64,000 nt of DNA from Dermacentor variabilis (Eukaryota > Arthropoda > Arachnida > Ixodida > Ixodidae): assembly GCF_050947875.1 (NCBI RefSeq), contig NC_134572.1, forward strand, positions 126,907,605 to 126,971,604. The letters are read 5' to 3'. Within the stretch, counting starts at the first letter, position 1; each line of letters begins with the position of its first letter. The notes below the pieces were generated by a model that saw nothing but the letters and a program-made list of their open reading frames with translations, was not told the origin of the DNA and did not search any database. Shown here piece after piece: positions 12,576 through 23,190 of the stretch. Made by a program: the position numbers and the translations under genes.

Positions 12576-14931
12576 TTTCCCATTAATTTTCTATCAAGCC
12601 CTATGTATCCATACAGGTATTCGCTCTGATCAAATAATCTTCTTTTTTGTGTGGATAATTATTCCGCGCGACTAATCAGCTACAATTACAATGGTATAAG
12701 AATAAATATTTACTTCGCGAATTACGCATTTTTGGACAGATAGAAAGCATTACATTTTTCGCATGAGTTTTCGAGTAACGCAGCTGGGGTACACGCCAAA
12801 GAATGCTTACGCATTGAAAAGCAACGCCACCTATACATGCGCTGCACCCAACAAGCGTTTCACACGCATGCCTGCATTATCGTTCAAACCGCAGCCATGG
12901 GGACCGATCGGAGATCGTTGTTCGAAACGCGCGTGCAGTTAACGATCAGTTTCGCCTCACGTGTTCGACCTAGGCCACTCCCATGAGGCGAGATTGAAGG
13001 GCCAATTGCATGAGTCGAAACTGAGCGCAAACTGGACGGACGCTTCGAACATTATATCCGAACGTGCCCCCGATGGGAGCTCCATGCGGCTCATCTGACA
13101 CATGAACCTACACGTATTTTTCGCAAAGAGCGTAAGACTGCTGTATGTAACACAGTGCCAGCGCCACCACTTATTGATTCATTGCACGAGCTTTACGGCC
13201 GACGTGTTTTCTGGTGCGCAGCGGACATGCACACTTGAATATGTACATGTGTTATTGCTTGACGACAGAGCAAGAAAGAAGAAGATTTCACGTTATCACA
13301 TTGATAACTTTGTCGTTAATATAGACTTGATTGCACAAAAGGACCAGCTCCTCGTAATTGTCAGTGGAGCCATCCGATGTTGGCGCTTCTTGCATACGCT
13401 ACTATGTAAAACCTCCATCCTTGTTCTGGGTAGAGTGCAAGTCTTGCAAGAACGCCAACACAGTTTTCAAGGCAACTTCAGTACCCTGACTTAGCTGGGA
13501 AGCTAATTACACTTCCTTCACATCTTTTAGGCTACAGTCCTAGCTTAAAGTAAATGTATGTCTAAATCTGTGCTGTTGAAGTGTTTGTAACTAATATACC
13601 CAGGAAGCAAGTAGTGCGACGTCGAGGTTGGCACTTCTTAAAGTATTTTGTTCCGCCTGCTCTCATTGTGAATGCGACCACTTGAAGCAGTTTCCATCAT
13701 ATTTATTTAGAAGCCCAGTGTTGGCGGGATGCTTATGCTCCACGCTATAAAGAGCAGGCAGGTAAATTATTAGAGGTTGACTAATGGCGCTTCTATTCAA
13801 ATACGGTATACAGAAGTCGACCTTGTGCGTTTTGTCTTTGCTTCTGTTGCGATGTTTTCGTCACATAATTAGGAATGCCGAACTAAAAAATTGGGTAACC
13901 ACTAATTGGTGAATGTTGGATGACGCGGGGTAGTGGTAGGAAGGAAGAGAGCAGATTCCAAATACACCGTCTTCCGTCGAGCTAAAGGCCATGGGGTGCT
14001 AAAAGGGAGGGAGGCAGATGCTACGGCGGCAACTGCGCATTTCGCGACCGGTCTTGAAGGGGAACTGACGCTAGCGACTCAATCTCGCGCGCCTTTAATG
14101 CAGGAAAGCGGCAGGAAGCTCGGGCAGGCGGGCGGGCTGCTTCGACTGCGCCAACAAGTGCGTACTTTGCGCTGCCGCAAGCGGTCGCGCGCGGCGTATC
14201 TTGACAGGATCTGCAGATGGCTCATACCTTTGTCCGCGCTGTATTCTCGCTACTCCTGCATGGAAGCGATACACCGCACGATGGACCTTTCGCTCGCTGC
14301 TGCTTCCGCGCTTGCTCGCACCAGCATTTTGACAGCGAGTGTCCGCGCTTATCGAGTGTGATGTGTTCAAGTTTGCTTGTGCGCGCTGACACCATATTTG
14401 CTCATTCAGTTAGCTAGCGAATGTTTCCACGTTTATATGGCCGATAAAACTATATTTAATTCTTATAGCTTTCTACAAAATTGCTATCACAATGGATGCG
14501 TCGCCTATCACGCGAAACTGCGATTTTTTATTGATTTCACTACATTAGAATCTAGATTCAATCGATATAGTTTCGCTAGTGGGCGGTGATGAGGAAATTT
14601 ATCGAAGTGTCTGGAGTCGTCTAAAATATAATATCAGTTTGAAATTTATTGCGAAGGATAATGTGCGGCTCATCAAGGATTATTACTAGCTGTATTCACA
14701 TTAAGGTCCCTTACGAAAACCGTCTTGAGAACGGCGAAAGAAACTTACAGGGTCTAAGAAGTTATTGCTATGAGAACATATAAGTTGAAGCTCCGATTTT
14801 TTTATCTTTAACTCTTTTTTCTTCTCCTGCAGACTTCACCGACTTTGCGGAATAAGAAACGGATTTTCAGCAAGGCTGCCTTTTCCCCGCAGTTGCAATA
14901 AGAATTTCAATTTTCTTTGAATAAATTGCTT

Positions 14932-15020
<89 letters not shown>

Positions 15021-15077
15021 ACTCATATATCAAGGCTCAGAAGCATTATATGCCTACGAAATTTCAAATGTTCCAGT

Positions 15078-15161
<84 letters not shown>

Positions 15162-16341
15162 ACTGGCACATTGGAATTTTGTAGGCATATAATGCTTCTG
15201 AGCCTTCATTCATAAATTTTTAAAGAGGTACTCATTCATTCGCACGCACTTCACTTGGCCAGAACGGTATCCCTAATGTCCCCACACCTACAAAACATGA
15301 ACTTTGTGTAAGACAAAGCTAACTCGTAACATTATGGAACATAGCTGATAACGGTGGCAGGACACTCTCAAACACTTGCTGCAGTAGTTTCTTTTTGTGA
15401 AAGCTGTGTTTCAACAGCACCAGCTCAAAGGAATTTTATACAAGCTTCATTTGTATCGCATTCAATTTTTCAGAAAAATTGCCATAGTGTTCCCCTTCTT
15501 TTCGCTAAATATTGTCTCGGTGGCAATTGTATATATGCTAGGGAGGCGCGCCTAATATCGCGGCGCTCATAGAACATACTTTGAACATTCCAGAGCACTT
15601 TCATACCTCATGTATTAAAGCCACAATAACCCACACACTTTGACCTTCGCCTTCACAGAACCTATGCAGTAGCCCTAATTTTCGCCTCATATAGACAAGG
15701 TGCCTTACTGTTGTTGACCGAAGAAACTGGAAAAACCAACTACAAATGTCCTGCTACGCATAATGATAAGAAAAAAAACAAAGAACAATTGAGTGCTGTT
15801 TTACAATGTTGCTGATTTAGGCAGTAACTGGAAAGGTTCGACACACGTTACGCAAACTTCCTCCTTGTTTTATCAAACTTGAAATTGACCTCTTGTCCAT
15901 GTTTTAGGACTTCGGCGAATATTGCGAATAACCGCAGCATGACTGTAGGGATTGATTGATTAAGTAATTTTCTACAAACGCTCCCACAAACCTATACAGA
16001 TTCAACAGTTATCATTCATCACTGAGAACGTAGTTCATACAGGAATTAGGTGTAAATAACGCGCCTCACCTAGTTCGCTGAGGAGAACCTGAAAAGCAAC
16101 TACACGCATCGCATAACGTATGAAAAGTGGGATAAGCCAAACATACCATTCATTTAGCAGTTTCAAACGACTTCCTTATTCACTTCATTGCACTTATTTC
16201 GTTACTTAAACAGACAATGTGTATCGGCAAAGATCTTTCTGTTTGGTCTATCGGCATTGGTTATGACCTATGTAGGCCTCAGGTCTTCGTGCAGCTTCGA
16301 TCATTTGGTGGTAGCACGTTTGTTGACTCCATTGTTGCTAT
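12206..16341 (+). repeat. Long dispersed noncoding repeat, copy B (empty retrotransposon site)
   Basis: This is collinear with 1-3954. The right end of the alignable part is 16341, exactly where copy A is split by the non-LTR element. Copy B reads straight on as gctatgtgcaagcg, so it preserves the pre-insertion site. The main structural difference is at the TA microsatellite (14935-15212). Open frames seen in both copies do not keep frame or show mostly nonsynonymous change, so I treat the whole block as noncoding. Confidence 0.85.
14935..15212. repeat. TA microsatellites flanking an inverted duplication
   Basis: Two TA runs (14935-15018 and 15079-15159) bracket an inverted copy of the sequence that follows the microsatellite. 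15029-15078 is nearly the reverse complement of 15160-15212, with the second TA run as the loop. Copy A has only one TA run and one arm. The structure could extrude as a long hairpin. Confidence 0.9.
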
Positions 16342-17714
16342 GTGCAAGCGTCAAATCACGAGGTCTTCTAACAGTCAACACATCACGCTTTTTTTCTAAA
16401 GGCGGTTTTCTGCGCTCCATAAGTACTTCGTTCTAATTTTCATCCGAAAAAGTTCAACTTTCTCCTACTGCAGGGCCAGGAAGGTAAACTATTTCCGCAA
16501 TTTGGAAACTGATATTACATCGCCTAGTCAGTAGCTACAATCATTCCATTGTCAGTAGCCGTGTATATGCGGTAAATTAGGCATCCTAAATAGTGTTTCC
16601 CAAAATAAGGAAAAATACGAACACATAACCTGTTTTAAACGTCCTCAATAATCTCGCTCCTGAAACATCGCGTTTTTTCCAGTGTTCGATATTTTTAATT
16701 TTCCTTGCTATGGGCTTGCTCCAGCACAATAAAGTGGGTTGAAGACCTCAGTTCGCATTATTAGTCAAAAACCCTCTGTGATAATAAATTCAGGGGCCAT
16801 CTATTGAAGCAGCAGCATGGACAAGATGTACAGCCTTTGTCAAAAGTATACGGGCTAACGCGCGTCTTCGACATGTCGTGCGGCTGCGAGTGGCAGTTAA
16901 TGTGCCAATCCTGACACCTCACACCTGCTAATGGTGAGCGCGAGAGTTCTTTTTATTGCGCTGAGCGTGCGAGCTTTAGCCATACCACAGAAACTCCCTT
17001 AATAACCAGGCTGTAGCAAACATGGTGGTTGCAGGGGACGTAGCCTGCAGGCTTTCGAGAGAGATCGTAGATAGCTCAAAAGATGAAACAGGGATAGCAC
17101 AGGATATTAAGACCAGTGCCACAACGGTGAGTACACAAGAGTACTGCAAGCAGCGGAACTCGCACTATTGTAATTTAAGGTATGTTCGTTTCTTATTTAC
17201 CAGGAATTCACATTGGCCGTATTCAATATCCGTTATAACCAGTTTGCCGTCAGCGCATGCTATTCAGAATTTCTGATCAGCTAAATTATTCTTCACACGT
17301 CTCTTTCTCCTCCGAAAATATCTTTATGCATAAAGCCCAGTAAGCAGTAGATTATGTAAGCTACTTAATCAATGTGGAGCTGGACACTCATTGAAACTAG
17401 AATTTGAGCTATGCTGGGAACGCCACGCAGCCGTGTTGAGAGGCGTCGCCGTTGCTCTATCTTGCAGGAAACATGCATAAGAAGCCGCACTCCGCTGTAT
17501 CTCCCTTGCGCCGCCGTTACAAGGGGAGGCATCCGCGCAAGGTCTATTCACTCGTCACACACATTTTCTCGCGATATCTCTTTGCCTGTTCTACTCGTAC
17601 TGTGACCGCGCTTGTCACCTAATAGGACGTTTGCCTATGGCTCAGAAATCAGAATATGTATGGCCAGGAATAACTAAAGCCCGACAGGTGCGATGTATGT
17701 CGTGTGAATTATAG
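16342..17714. other. Unassigned DNA after copy B
   Basis: I see no recognisable gene or repeat. The first bases are the natural right flank of the retrotransposon target site. Short open frames lack motifs. Confidence 0.5.
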
Positions 17715-17868
17715 GTGCGTGTATTTTTCGTATTTGTGCTGTGCGACATCTGGTTAGTTTGCGCTCTGTTGCTCTATGAGGCATCAGCTTGTCAAGGACA
17801 TCGCAATGGCAGATGGAAAGTGACATGCCTATATGAATGGAACGAAGGCAATATATCTAACGTATCTG
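17715..17868 (+). other. Weak candidate exon of a secreted protein
   Basis: The frame opening at a GTG after ttatag (acceptor-like, 17709-17714) encodes a hydrophobic stretch of about 25 residues followed by a polar segment with CQGHRNGRWKVTC and NIS/NVS glycosylation-type motifs. It reaches a donor-like tct|gtgagt at about 17868. A leader-like segment followed by a cysteine-containing short domain is the general look of small secreted salivary proteins in blood-feeding arthropods. There is no ATG in frame, because a stop lies immediately upstream, and I found no matching downstream exon before 19 kb. It may equally be chance. I assign no function. Confidence 0.2.
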
Positions 17869-19189
17869 TGAGTGCAAGAAGGCCTTTCGCAGCGAGATAT
17901 TCTACTCTACAAGGGATAGCTTCATCTTGGAAAAGCTCTAAATTTTGTGAGTGTTCGCACTGGATCAGTATCGCTTTCTGTGACTACGTATATAAGCAGC
18001 TGATTCCTTGGAAACGTAACTGATCGCTCAAAATGTGAAAGAAAAACAAAAAAAGGACTTTATTATAGCATTTGTGTGATACCCTTCGGCTCTTCCCCGC
18101 ATTCAGTCATTTCTTTCGGCACATCGCAATAAGTGCCACTTGCAGCCTTGTGTCGGATGGCTGAATTTATTATGGGGCATCCAAAATACACTTTTCGTTG
18201 AATATGTGGCTACGTGCAGCCGCTGTGAGGCGAGCTTGTCTTTAGGAGGCCTTCTCTTTCTTTTCAAGCTTCTTTCTCCATGTTACTCCTTATCCATGCG
18301 TATGGTAGCCTACCTGTCTTTTCTTCTTCTTTCAGTCTTGTGTGAAGATGCCGTCAAGTGTCATTCATATCTACCACTGTGTGTCAGAAGTGTCCTGCTT
18401 TCATTATGTTGTAACTGCGAGAGCGTTTCACCATTTTGTACAATATCAGTGGTTCGCATAGAGTGCCCATCTAATGTACCGCGTATGTGGACATACTTTC
18501 TTTTTTTCTCTGCATATTTTTGTGCTGGTGGTGAAAGCTTCCATAGCGAGTTTAGCCGCAATCAACTTCGCATGTGCTGTCATGATGCCAGAATTTGTGT
18601 AATTCGAAAGGTGTTCAGTGTAATTATTTCTGGTCTAGGAACATGTTACTAACATTTTTATAGCAGACCTTATCAACATTAACAATTTGTGCTCCTAGGT
18701 CTTTAAGCTTGACACTCGAAGCAAGCAAGACGTCATTGCGTTATCTAGGAATAGGAGAATAAGAGTATTGTTGACTTCTTTTTCCCTATGGGGACCTTGT
18801 AACCACTTCCACAAGAAAATGACCCTTTCACGTCCACTGAGGGTCAGTGCGAGTCGCAAATGATATTCAAATGTATGTCTAAACCATAGAAGAAGCGATC
18901 ATTACTTTCACTCTAGGTAAAATTACCGGTATGGGCTCAATTTGCTCTAGTATGGCGCAATTAACTCCCAACAGAATAAAAAAGGAATGACAATATTCCA
19001 CCAGATATGACAAAATCTCCGGGATTGGCCCACTCTCCCTCGAGATTAAAATAGCAGCAAAACATGTTTACGCTACGGAAGAGAAGGTCGACGTCATAGC
19101 AAATGAAGTACGATACGAATAAGATACGCAGAGAGTGAATAATTAAAATGCGAAAAAAATTCGACAGAGACACTTATGTCTGCTTACGC
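17869..19189. other. Unassigned intergenic DNA
   Basis: A 170-codon open frame at 18140-18652 is rich in Leu, Ser, Phe and Cys without domain motifs, as expected of a chance frame in T-rich DNA. Nothing else is recognisable. Confidence 0.5.
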
Positions 19190-19690
19190 GTGGGAATGCG
19201 AAAGCATTATGCTCCCTTCAGGGAAATCTCTTTAGTGCGCATCTCTTAGGTTCCCGTTCCTGCAGCGAGTGTCGGCGGTGGCAGCGGCGGTGTAACGGAG
19301 CGAACGAGCGCAGCGAAATATGAAAGCGAACGCGGAGCGAGCGGGGAATGAAAGTGGCTAGGAGGGTGCATTGGAGCCACGTGGCGGAAAGCGGAGGATT
19401 TCATGGCTAAAGAGTGAGAAATCGTAGTGCGGCGACGATGGCTACGAGATGGCGTCAGAATAGCGCGTGCCGTCCGGTAGGTTTGTCGGCGGCAACTGTT
19501 GTAATTATCGTCAACGCATCACACACGCGCTGGCTCTCGCGATCTCCAGGTTAGCGAGGCCGTGGCACCTCACTTCGCCCCGTTTGAAACGTGCCGCACG
19601 AGAGAGATTTTCAGCGCCAGCCAATATATCACGAAGTGAAAACACGAATACAGCTGCGCTCAAACTTCGCATTAGAAAGCATCGTAAACG
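19190..19690. repeat. CpG-rich block with terminal hairpin
   Basis: A block of about 500 bp, clearly richer in G+C and CpG than its flanks, starts with the small hairpin AATGC-GAAA-GCATT (19195-19208). It ends near a related ttcgcattagaaagcat string just before the Penelope-like element. Composition and edges suggest a short interspersed non-autonomous element. It has no coding motif and I cannot name the family. Confidence 0.45.
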
Positions 19691-19810
19691 TCGGCATCAT
19701 GAAGAAGGGTAAAAAGGACACCGACCACTGAAATAAGACAAGAAAATACGTTTCGGATCTCCTGTCAGGAGCCTTGTTCACAATGAAATCAAGGACATGC
19801 GATACGATGT

Positions 19811-19991
19811 TTATGTGGCTTTAAAATATGACGTAAGCAGTGTGTGTAGATGGGGGGGGGGGAGGGTTCCGTCATTCCGGTTGAGAGTGCTATCTGTCAT
19901 TTGGATTGGAAGGGATTCCAAGTGCTGTCTTGAAGTACAAATTCTTTCTTTTTCTAATATCTTGGCGTTATCCCAATCAAACATGTGGTCC
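19811..19991 (-). pseudogene. Penelope-like element, C-terminal part of GIY-YIG ORF
   Basis: Directly after the CAACT tail of the nested non-LTR element the minus strand reads DHMFDWDNAKILEKERIC, then RQHLESLPIQ and TLNRNDG. This is the expected continuation of a Penelope-like GIY-YIG domain after AEHAG at 21460. It proves that the two halves were once contiguous. A run of C on this strand (G on plus, 19852-19862) probably slipped and distorts the last residues. Too short to act alone. Confidence 0.85.
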
Positions 19992-20202
19992 AAGTTGAGT
20001 TGAGTTGAGTTGTTGTAGGCTACTGGTGGGATTAGCCTTGCAGTTGCTGCCGGGAATTGCTCCACCGTAGCGACACTTAAAATAAGTAAATCACATAATA
20101 AGACACAGACCTCCCAATTACAAATGGTCAGTCCTCAGTTCACCATGTGGAAGCCAAATCCGTGTCCTGTAGGTAATTTAACAGAAGGCGAGAGACCTCC
20201 TT

Positions 20203-20360
20203 CCTTCACAATCGGTTCCCGCGCGGGAAAGCAATGTCCTGAAGAGAGCTGTGAGGAAGTCCTGTGTTCTTGAGGGATCCGAATAACACCCTCCTTTCCG
20301 CGTTATACACAATACAGCACATTAGGTAATGTTCTATGTCACCGCACACACCACACGTTG
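20203..20360 (-). pseudogene. C-terminal zinc-knuckle part of non-LTR element 2 ORF2
   Basis: Beyond the SINE the minus strand reads CGVCGDIEHYLMC, a C-x2-C-x4-H-x4-C knuckle typical of the end of RNase H-bearing ORF2 proteins. About 37 residues follow to a TGA near 20203. It continues the RNase H frame context that stopped at 20839, so the two parts belong to one ORF2. The 3'UTR then runs to the CAACT tail at about 19992. Confidence 0.8.
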
Positions 20361-20838
20361 AAAAATTGGAGGACGCTTAAGCTTCGCCTTCAAGAGTGGA
20401 ACGCGAGAGCGTTCCCGCCGACCCGCCAAGGGGTATTGGGCTACGGCGCAGCGACTACGCGCCCCGCAACGGACGCGGTGAGCGTCGAGCAACGCAGCGT
20501 TCGGCGCGACAACGAAATGTGCGCCTCAGCAAGCGACGCACGCCTGAGCCTTAGAAACGGCTTGTTTCTAAGGTAACACCGCGTTCACTAGAGGCGCTTT
20601 TGTACCGCTTTGAAGCATCGAACTCGTGGCTCAGTGGTAACGTCTCCGTCTCACACTCCGGAGACCCTGGTTCGATTCCCACCCAGCCCATCTTGGAAGT
20701 TGCTTTTTATTTATGAAGTGCCTGCCGTGATTTATCGCTCACGGCCAACGCCGCGGACGCCGACGCCGACACCGACGCCGACGCCGACGACACCGGCTTT
20801 TCTGCGACACGAGCTCCTTAACGCTATCGCGTTAATAT
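20361..20838 (+). mobile_element. CpG-rich tRNA-headed SINE-like element (family 2)
   Basis: It is CpG-rich, with hairpins GGAACGC-GAGA-GCGTTCC (20398-20415) and TTAACGC-TATC-GCGTTAA (20818-20835) near its two ends. In the middle lies a Pol III-type pair: box A TGGCTCAGTGG (20627-20637) and box B GGTTCGATTCC (20669-20679). A run of degenerate GCCGAC hexamers follows (about 20748-20800). It is inserted in the ORF2 of the non-LTR element. The tRNA-like part is not a functional tRNA gene because it is embedded and lacks a convincing acceptor stem. Confidence 0.75.
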
Positions 20839-21456
20839 AATGGTGATAACGCCAGGCCAGTCTTATACTTCCACGCAGGGGTACGAGCAGAGCCCGTGCG
20901 AATGCGGAGCAGTAAGGTGGCTTGGTTTCTTTTGAGACCCTTGATCACACATGGCTTGGGAGGTGAGCTCCACAAAGAACTGAAGTGGCACGACAGCGCA
21001 TCTCTGAAGAGTCTCTTGTCTTCTTGAGGCACTTTTCTCAAAGGATTCCCAGACAGCGCTCTATGGGTGAGGCTGTCCGCCATCTCGTTGCCTATGATAC
21101 CTATGTGTGATGGCACCCATTGGAATCGTATGGAGACACCTTTGACACGGAGATTTTGCACCGAACTTAGGGAGCTTAGAGATAAGGCATCAGTAGGGAA
21201 CCCGTGCCCTAACCTTTGAGGGGCGGATTTCGAATCTGTAAGAATGACAACAGGTTGAGGCGTACAAAACCATAGCTTTTTGAGAGCTGCCTCAATGGCA
21301 ACGCTTTCTGCCGTTGTGGAGGACACGACTGCAGTGAAGCGAACGGACCAATCATACTTCAAAGAGGGAATGTGAAAAGCAGCTGCACTAGATCCTCTGA
21401 CCTTGACCACAGAGCCATCAGTAAAAATTTGAAGATGACGTGCATATTCAGTGCAG
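20839..21456 (-). pseudogene. RNase H domain fragment of non-LTR element 2
   Basis: The minus-strand frame shows all four catalytic acidic positions of a type I RNase H in context: FTDGSV, TAESVAIEAAL, ILTDSKSA and, after WVPSHIGIIGNE, MAD. The domain would degrade element RNA after first-strand synthesis. The frame is open from the Penelope-derived residues straight into RNase H, which makes it look like a fusion protein, but the downstream Penelope sequence shows this is a nested insertion. It ends at ALSPLY where the SINE begins. Confidence 0.9.
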
Positions 21457-23064
21457 TCACCTGCATGTTCTGCCAACGTGTTTGATGCGACTTTTTTCTT
21501 TTTCACATGTTGACATGCTGCTTCAACAGCTCTTCGAAATTGCCTGTCTCGCCGATATATACGCAGTCGCAGTCATCACATGGAATCGCGTAGACGACGC
21601 CAGGAAGCTTTGTCTTCGGAAGCTTGTATTTCACGTTTACCAGCCGATGGCGTAATTTCTGGGATGGCACATGAGCTACCTGGACCTCATAGCCGCGTAG
21701 AACACGGGCTAAGTCCTCGCTCACACCAGGCACATACGGTGTTGGGGCGCCTTTTGTTGGGAGCGCACAGTCAGGCCTTGGGGGTTGAGACAGATGGCGC
21801 TCCACCGAGTTCACAAGCGACCTCGGGTAGCCACATGCCGAGAGATTTTGGTGCAATTCTTGTAGGTCAGCAGCTCGGCTTCGTGACGTTGTGCAGATAC
21901 GCTTAGTTCTGTCGACAAACGAGGCTACTACACCGATCTCTTCTGGTTCGTCGGGTGCACTGAATTGAAATGCAGATACCTGCCTGTGTGTGTGCTCTTT
22001 CTAAACACGGAAAATGCCGGACATTGACGGTGACGTCTCACGAGGACGTCCAGAATAAGTCCTTCCCATCTTTTTCTTCCTCGACACTAAATTGGATAGA
22101 CGCTTCAATACTATTCAAATGCGAGAAAAATAAAGAAATTTCTTCTTGAGGAATTAGGCAGCACACATCGTCTGCGCAACATAGGAAGACTCTGGGCGGC
22201 GCGTTGAAAGAGGCGAGTGCTCGATGCTCAGGCCATTTCATTGTTACATTTGCAGCAGTTATCGAAATAGATGCACCAATCAGTGTCCCGTGCTCTTGCC
22301 TGTAGAAGGTGCCTTCAAAAGTGAAGCAGGTGTTCTTAAGGCAGAGCAGAAGGAGCCTCTTCAAGTCAGGAACGTCGATGGGTGTCTTTTCTGGTTGGGT
22401 AGCGTCATCCTCCGGAGCGATGGCGCAAGCTTCCGCGGCGAGTTGAATAGGAACGCTTGTAAAAAGCGACGCGTCGTCGAACGAGACAAGCGCTTCCTCG
22501 TCGTCGGCAGTAAAATGACGAATCTTGCTTATGAAGCCTTCAGAATGGCGAATATGCGTGGCGCCTCTACAAACGAGAGTGGAAAGAACTTGATGAAGGT
22601 ATTTGGATAGTTTATGAAGTGGAGGGCGAGTAAAGTCAACAATTGGTCGCATCGGGACCTTAGGTTTATGTATTTCTAGCAAACCGTAGAGCGCCGGCGC
22701 CCAAGCTTTAGTGCACAGGAGGGAGAAGTACATCCCTTCGTACCTTGAGTCTATAAAAGGAAACACATCCGTAAGAAGATTCTGGAGCTCCTTCTGTACC
22801 TTGAGCGTAGGATCCTTCTTGAGGCATCGCATCGTCCGCAAGCATTGACAACAACTTGTCATGGTAGTCAGTCCTGTAGAGTAGAACCGCGGCGTTGCCT
22901 TTGTCAGCCGGGAGGATGACGAGGTTGTGGTTTGAGCGAATGTTTTTGACAGCCTTCTTTACTTCCGTTGAAAGCGGAGAGAGTGCTGTTCGTTCATTCG
23001 TCACATTCGTCAGAGTACATTCGTCGGGTAATGTGGGTCGAAAGGTGGACACGCGTCTTACCAT
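21457..23064 (-). pseudogene. Penelope-like reverse transcriptase and GIY-YIG N-terminal part
   Basis: Penelope-like proteins copy RNA at a nick made by their GIY-YIG nuclease. Visible in order on the minus strand are the N-terminal LVILPADKGNA motif (about 22920-22880), LLEIHKPKVPMRPIVD, the motif A region SFDDASLFTSVPI, motif B (HGTLIGASISITAAN), and motif C as CADD where YVDD or FVDD is usual. The thumb-like region ends in VDRTKRICTT, and the nuclease signature GVVYAIPCDDCDCVYIGETGN starts near 21620. Frames change near 22820, near 22040, within 21857-22037 and at 21503-21508, where one base is missing before VKKKKVASNTLAEH. The frame is then cut by foreign sequence at about 21457. The changed first residue of motif C would itself be suspicious for activity. 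Confidence 0.9.
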
Positions 23065-23190
23065 TGTTAACCTCGTGTCTCGTACTTACGTCTGCTTGCT
23101 TGAACCATGCCATGTAATCTCCTGCAGTGAATGTGGATACTTCCGGATCATTTCCAAGGTAATCTAGCTCCCCGAAATCCCTCGCTTTTG

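Larger units (their letters stand above)
19992..21456 (-). mobile_element. Non-LTR retrotransposon 2, 5'-truncated, nested in the Penelope-like element
   Basis: On the minus strand the insertion begins within the RNase H coding region. It continues through a C-terminal zinc knuckle (after a SINE interruption), a short 3'UTR, and ends in a (CAACT)n tail seen on plus as GTTGA repeats at 19993-20013. The 5' truncation with an intact 3' end is the standard signature of target-primed reverse transcription. No clear target-site duplication could be read. Confidence 0.88.
19700..23190 (-). mobile_element. Penelope-like element, split by a nested insertion
   Basis: On the minus strand the order is RT (from about 23064), a thumb-like region (about 22040-21860), then a GIY-YIG endonuclease starting at about 21620 and broken at about 21457. 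The missing part of that domain resumes at 19991, beyond an inserted non-LTR element, and is followed by a tail with the GATCCGAAACGT string (about 19755-19766) that I associate with Penelope-like 3' ends. RT plus GIY-YIG is diagnostic for this class. Several frameshifts, a C/G run (19852-19862) and the nested insertion show it is dead. The 5' boundary is approximate because I see no clear end upstream of 23064. Confidence 0.9.

Noticed and set aside
14917..15192. Tyr-Ile repeat proteins
   Set aside because: Direct translation of TA microsatellites.
18140..18652. A 170-codon membrane or cysteine-rich protein
   Set aside because: No domain, no plausible start context, and T-rich composition that favours chance Leu/Phe/Ser/Cys-rich frames.
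20620..20690. A tRNA gene (A and B boxes present)
   Set aside because: It sits inside a repeated CpG-rich element inserted in a retrotransposon, and I see no proper acceptor stem pairing. It is a SINE head. The same applies to the heads at 29.2, 31.3, 41.2, 42.1, 43.6, 53.8, 54.1 and 58.4 kb.
20832..21506. A fused GIY-YIG/RNase H protein as a new Penelope-type enzyme
   Set aside because: The frame is open across the joint, but the missing part of GIY-YIG lies at 19811-19991, just beyond the CAACT tail of the non-LTR element. This is an insertion, not a designed fusion.
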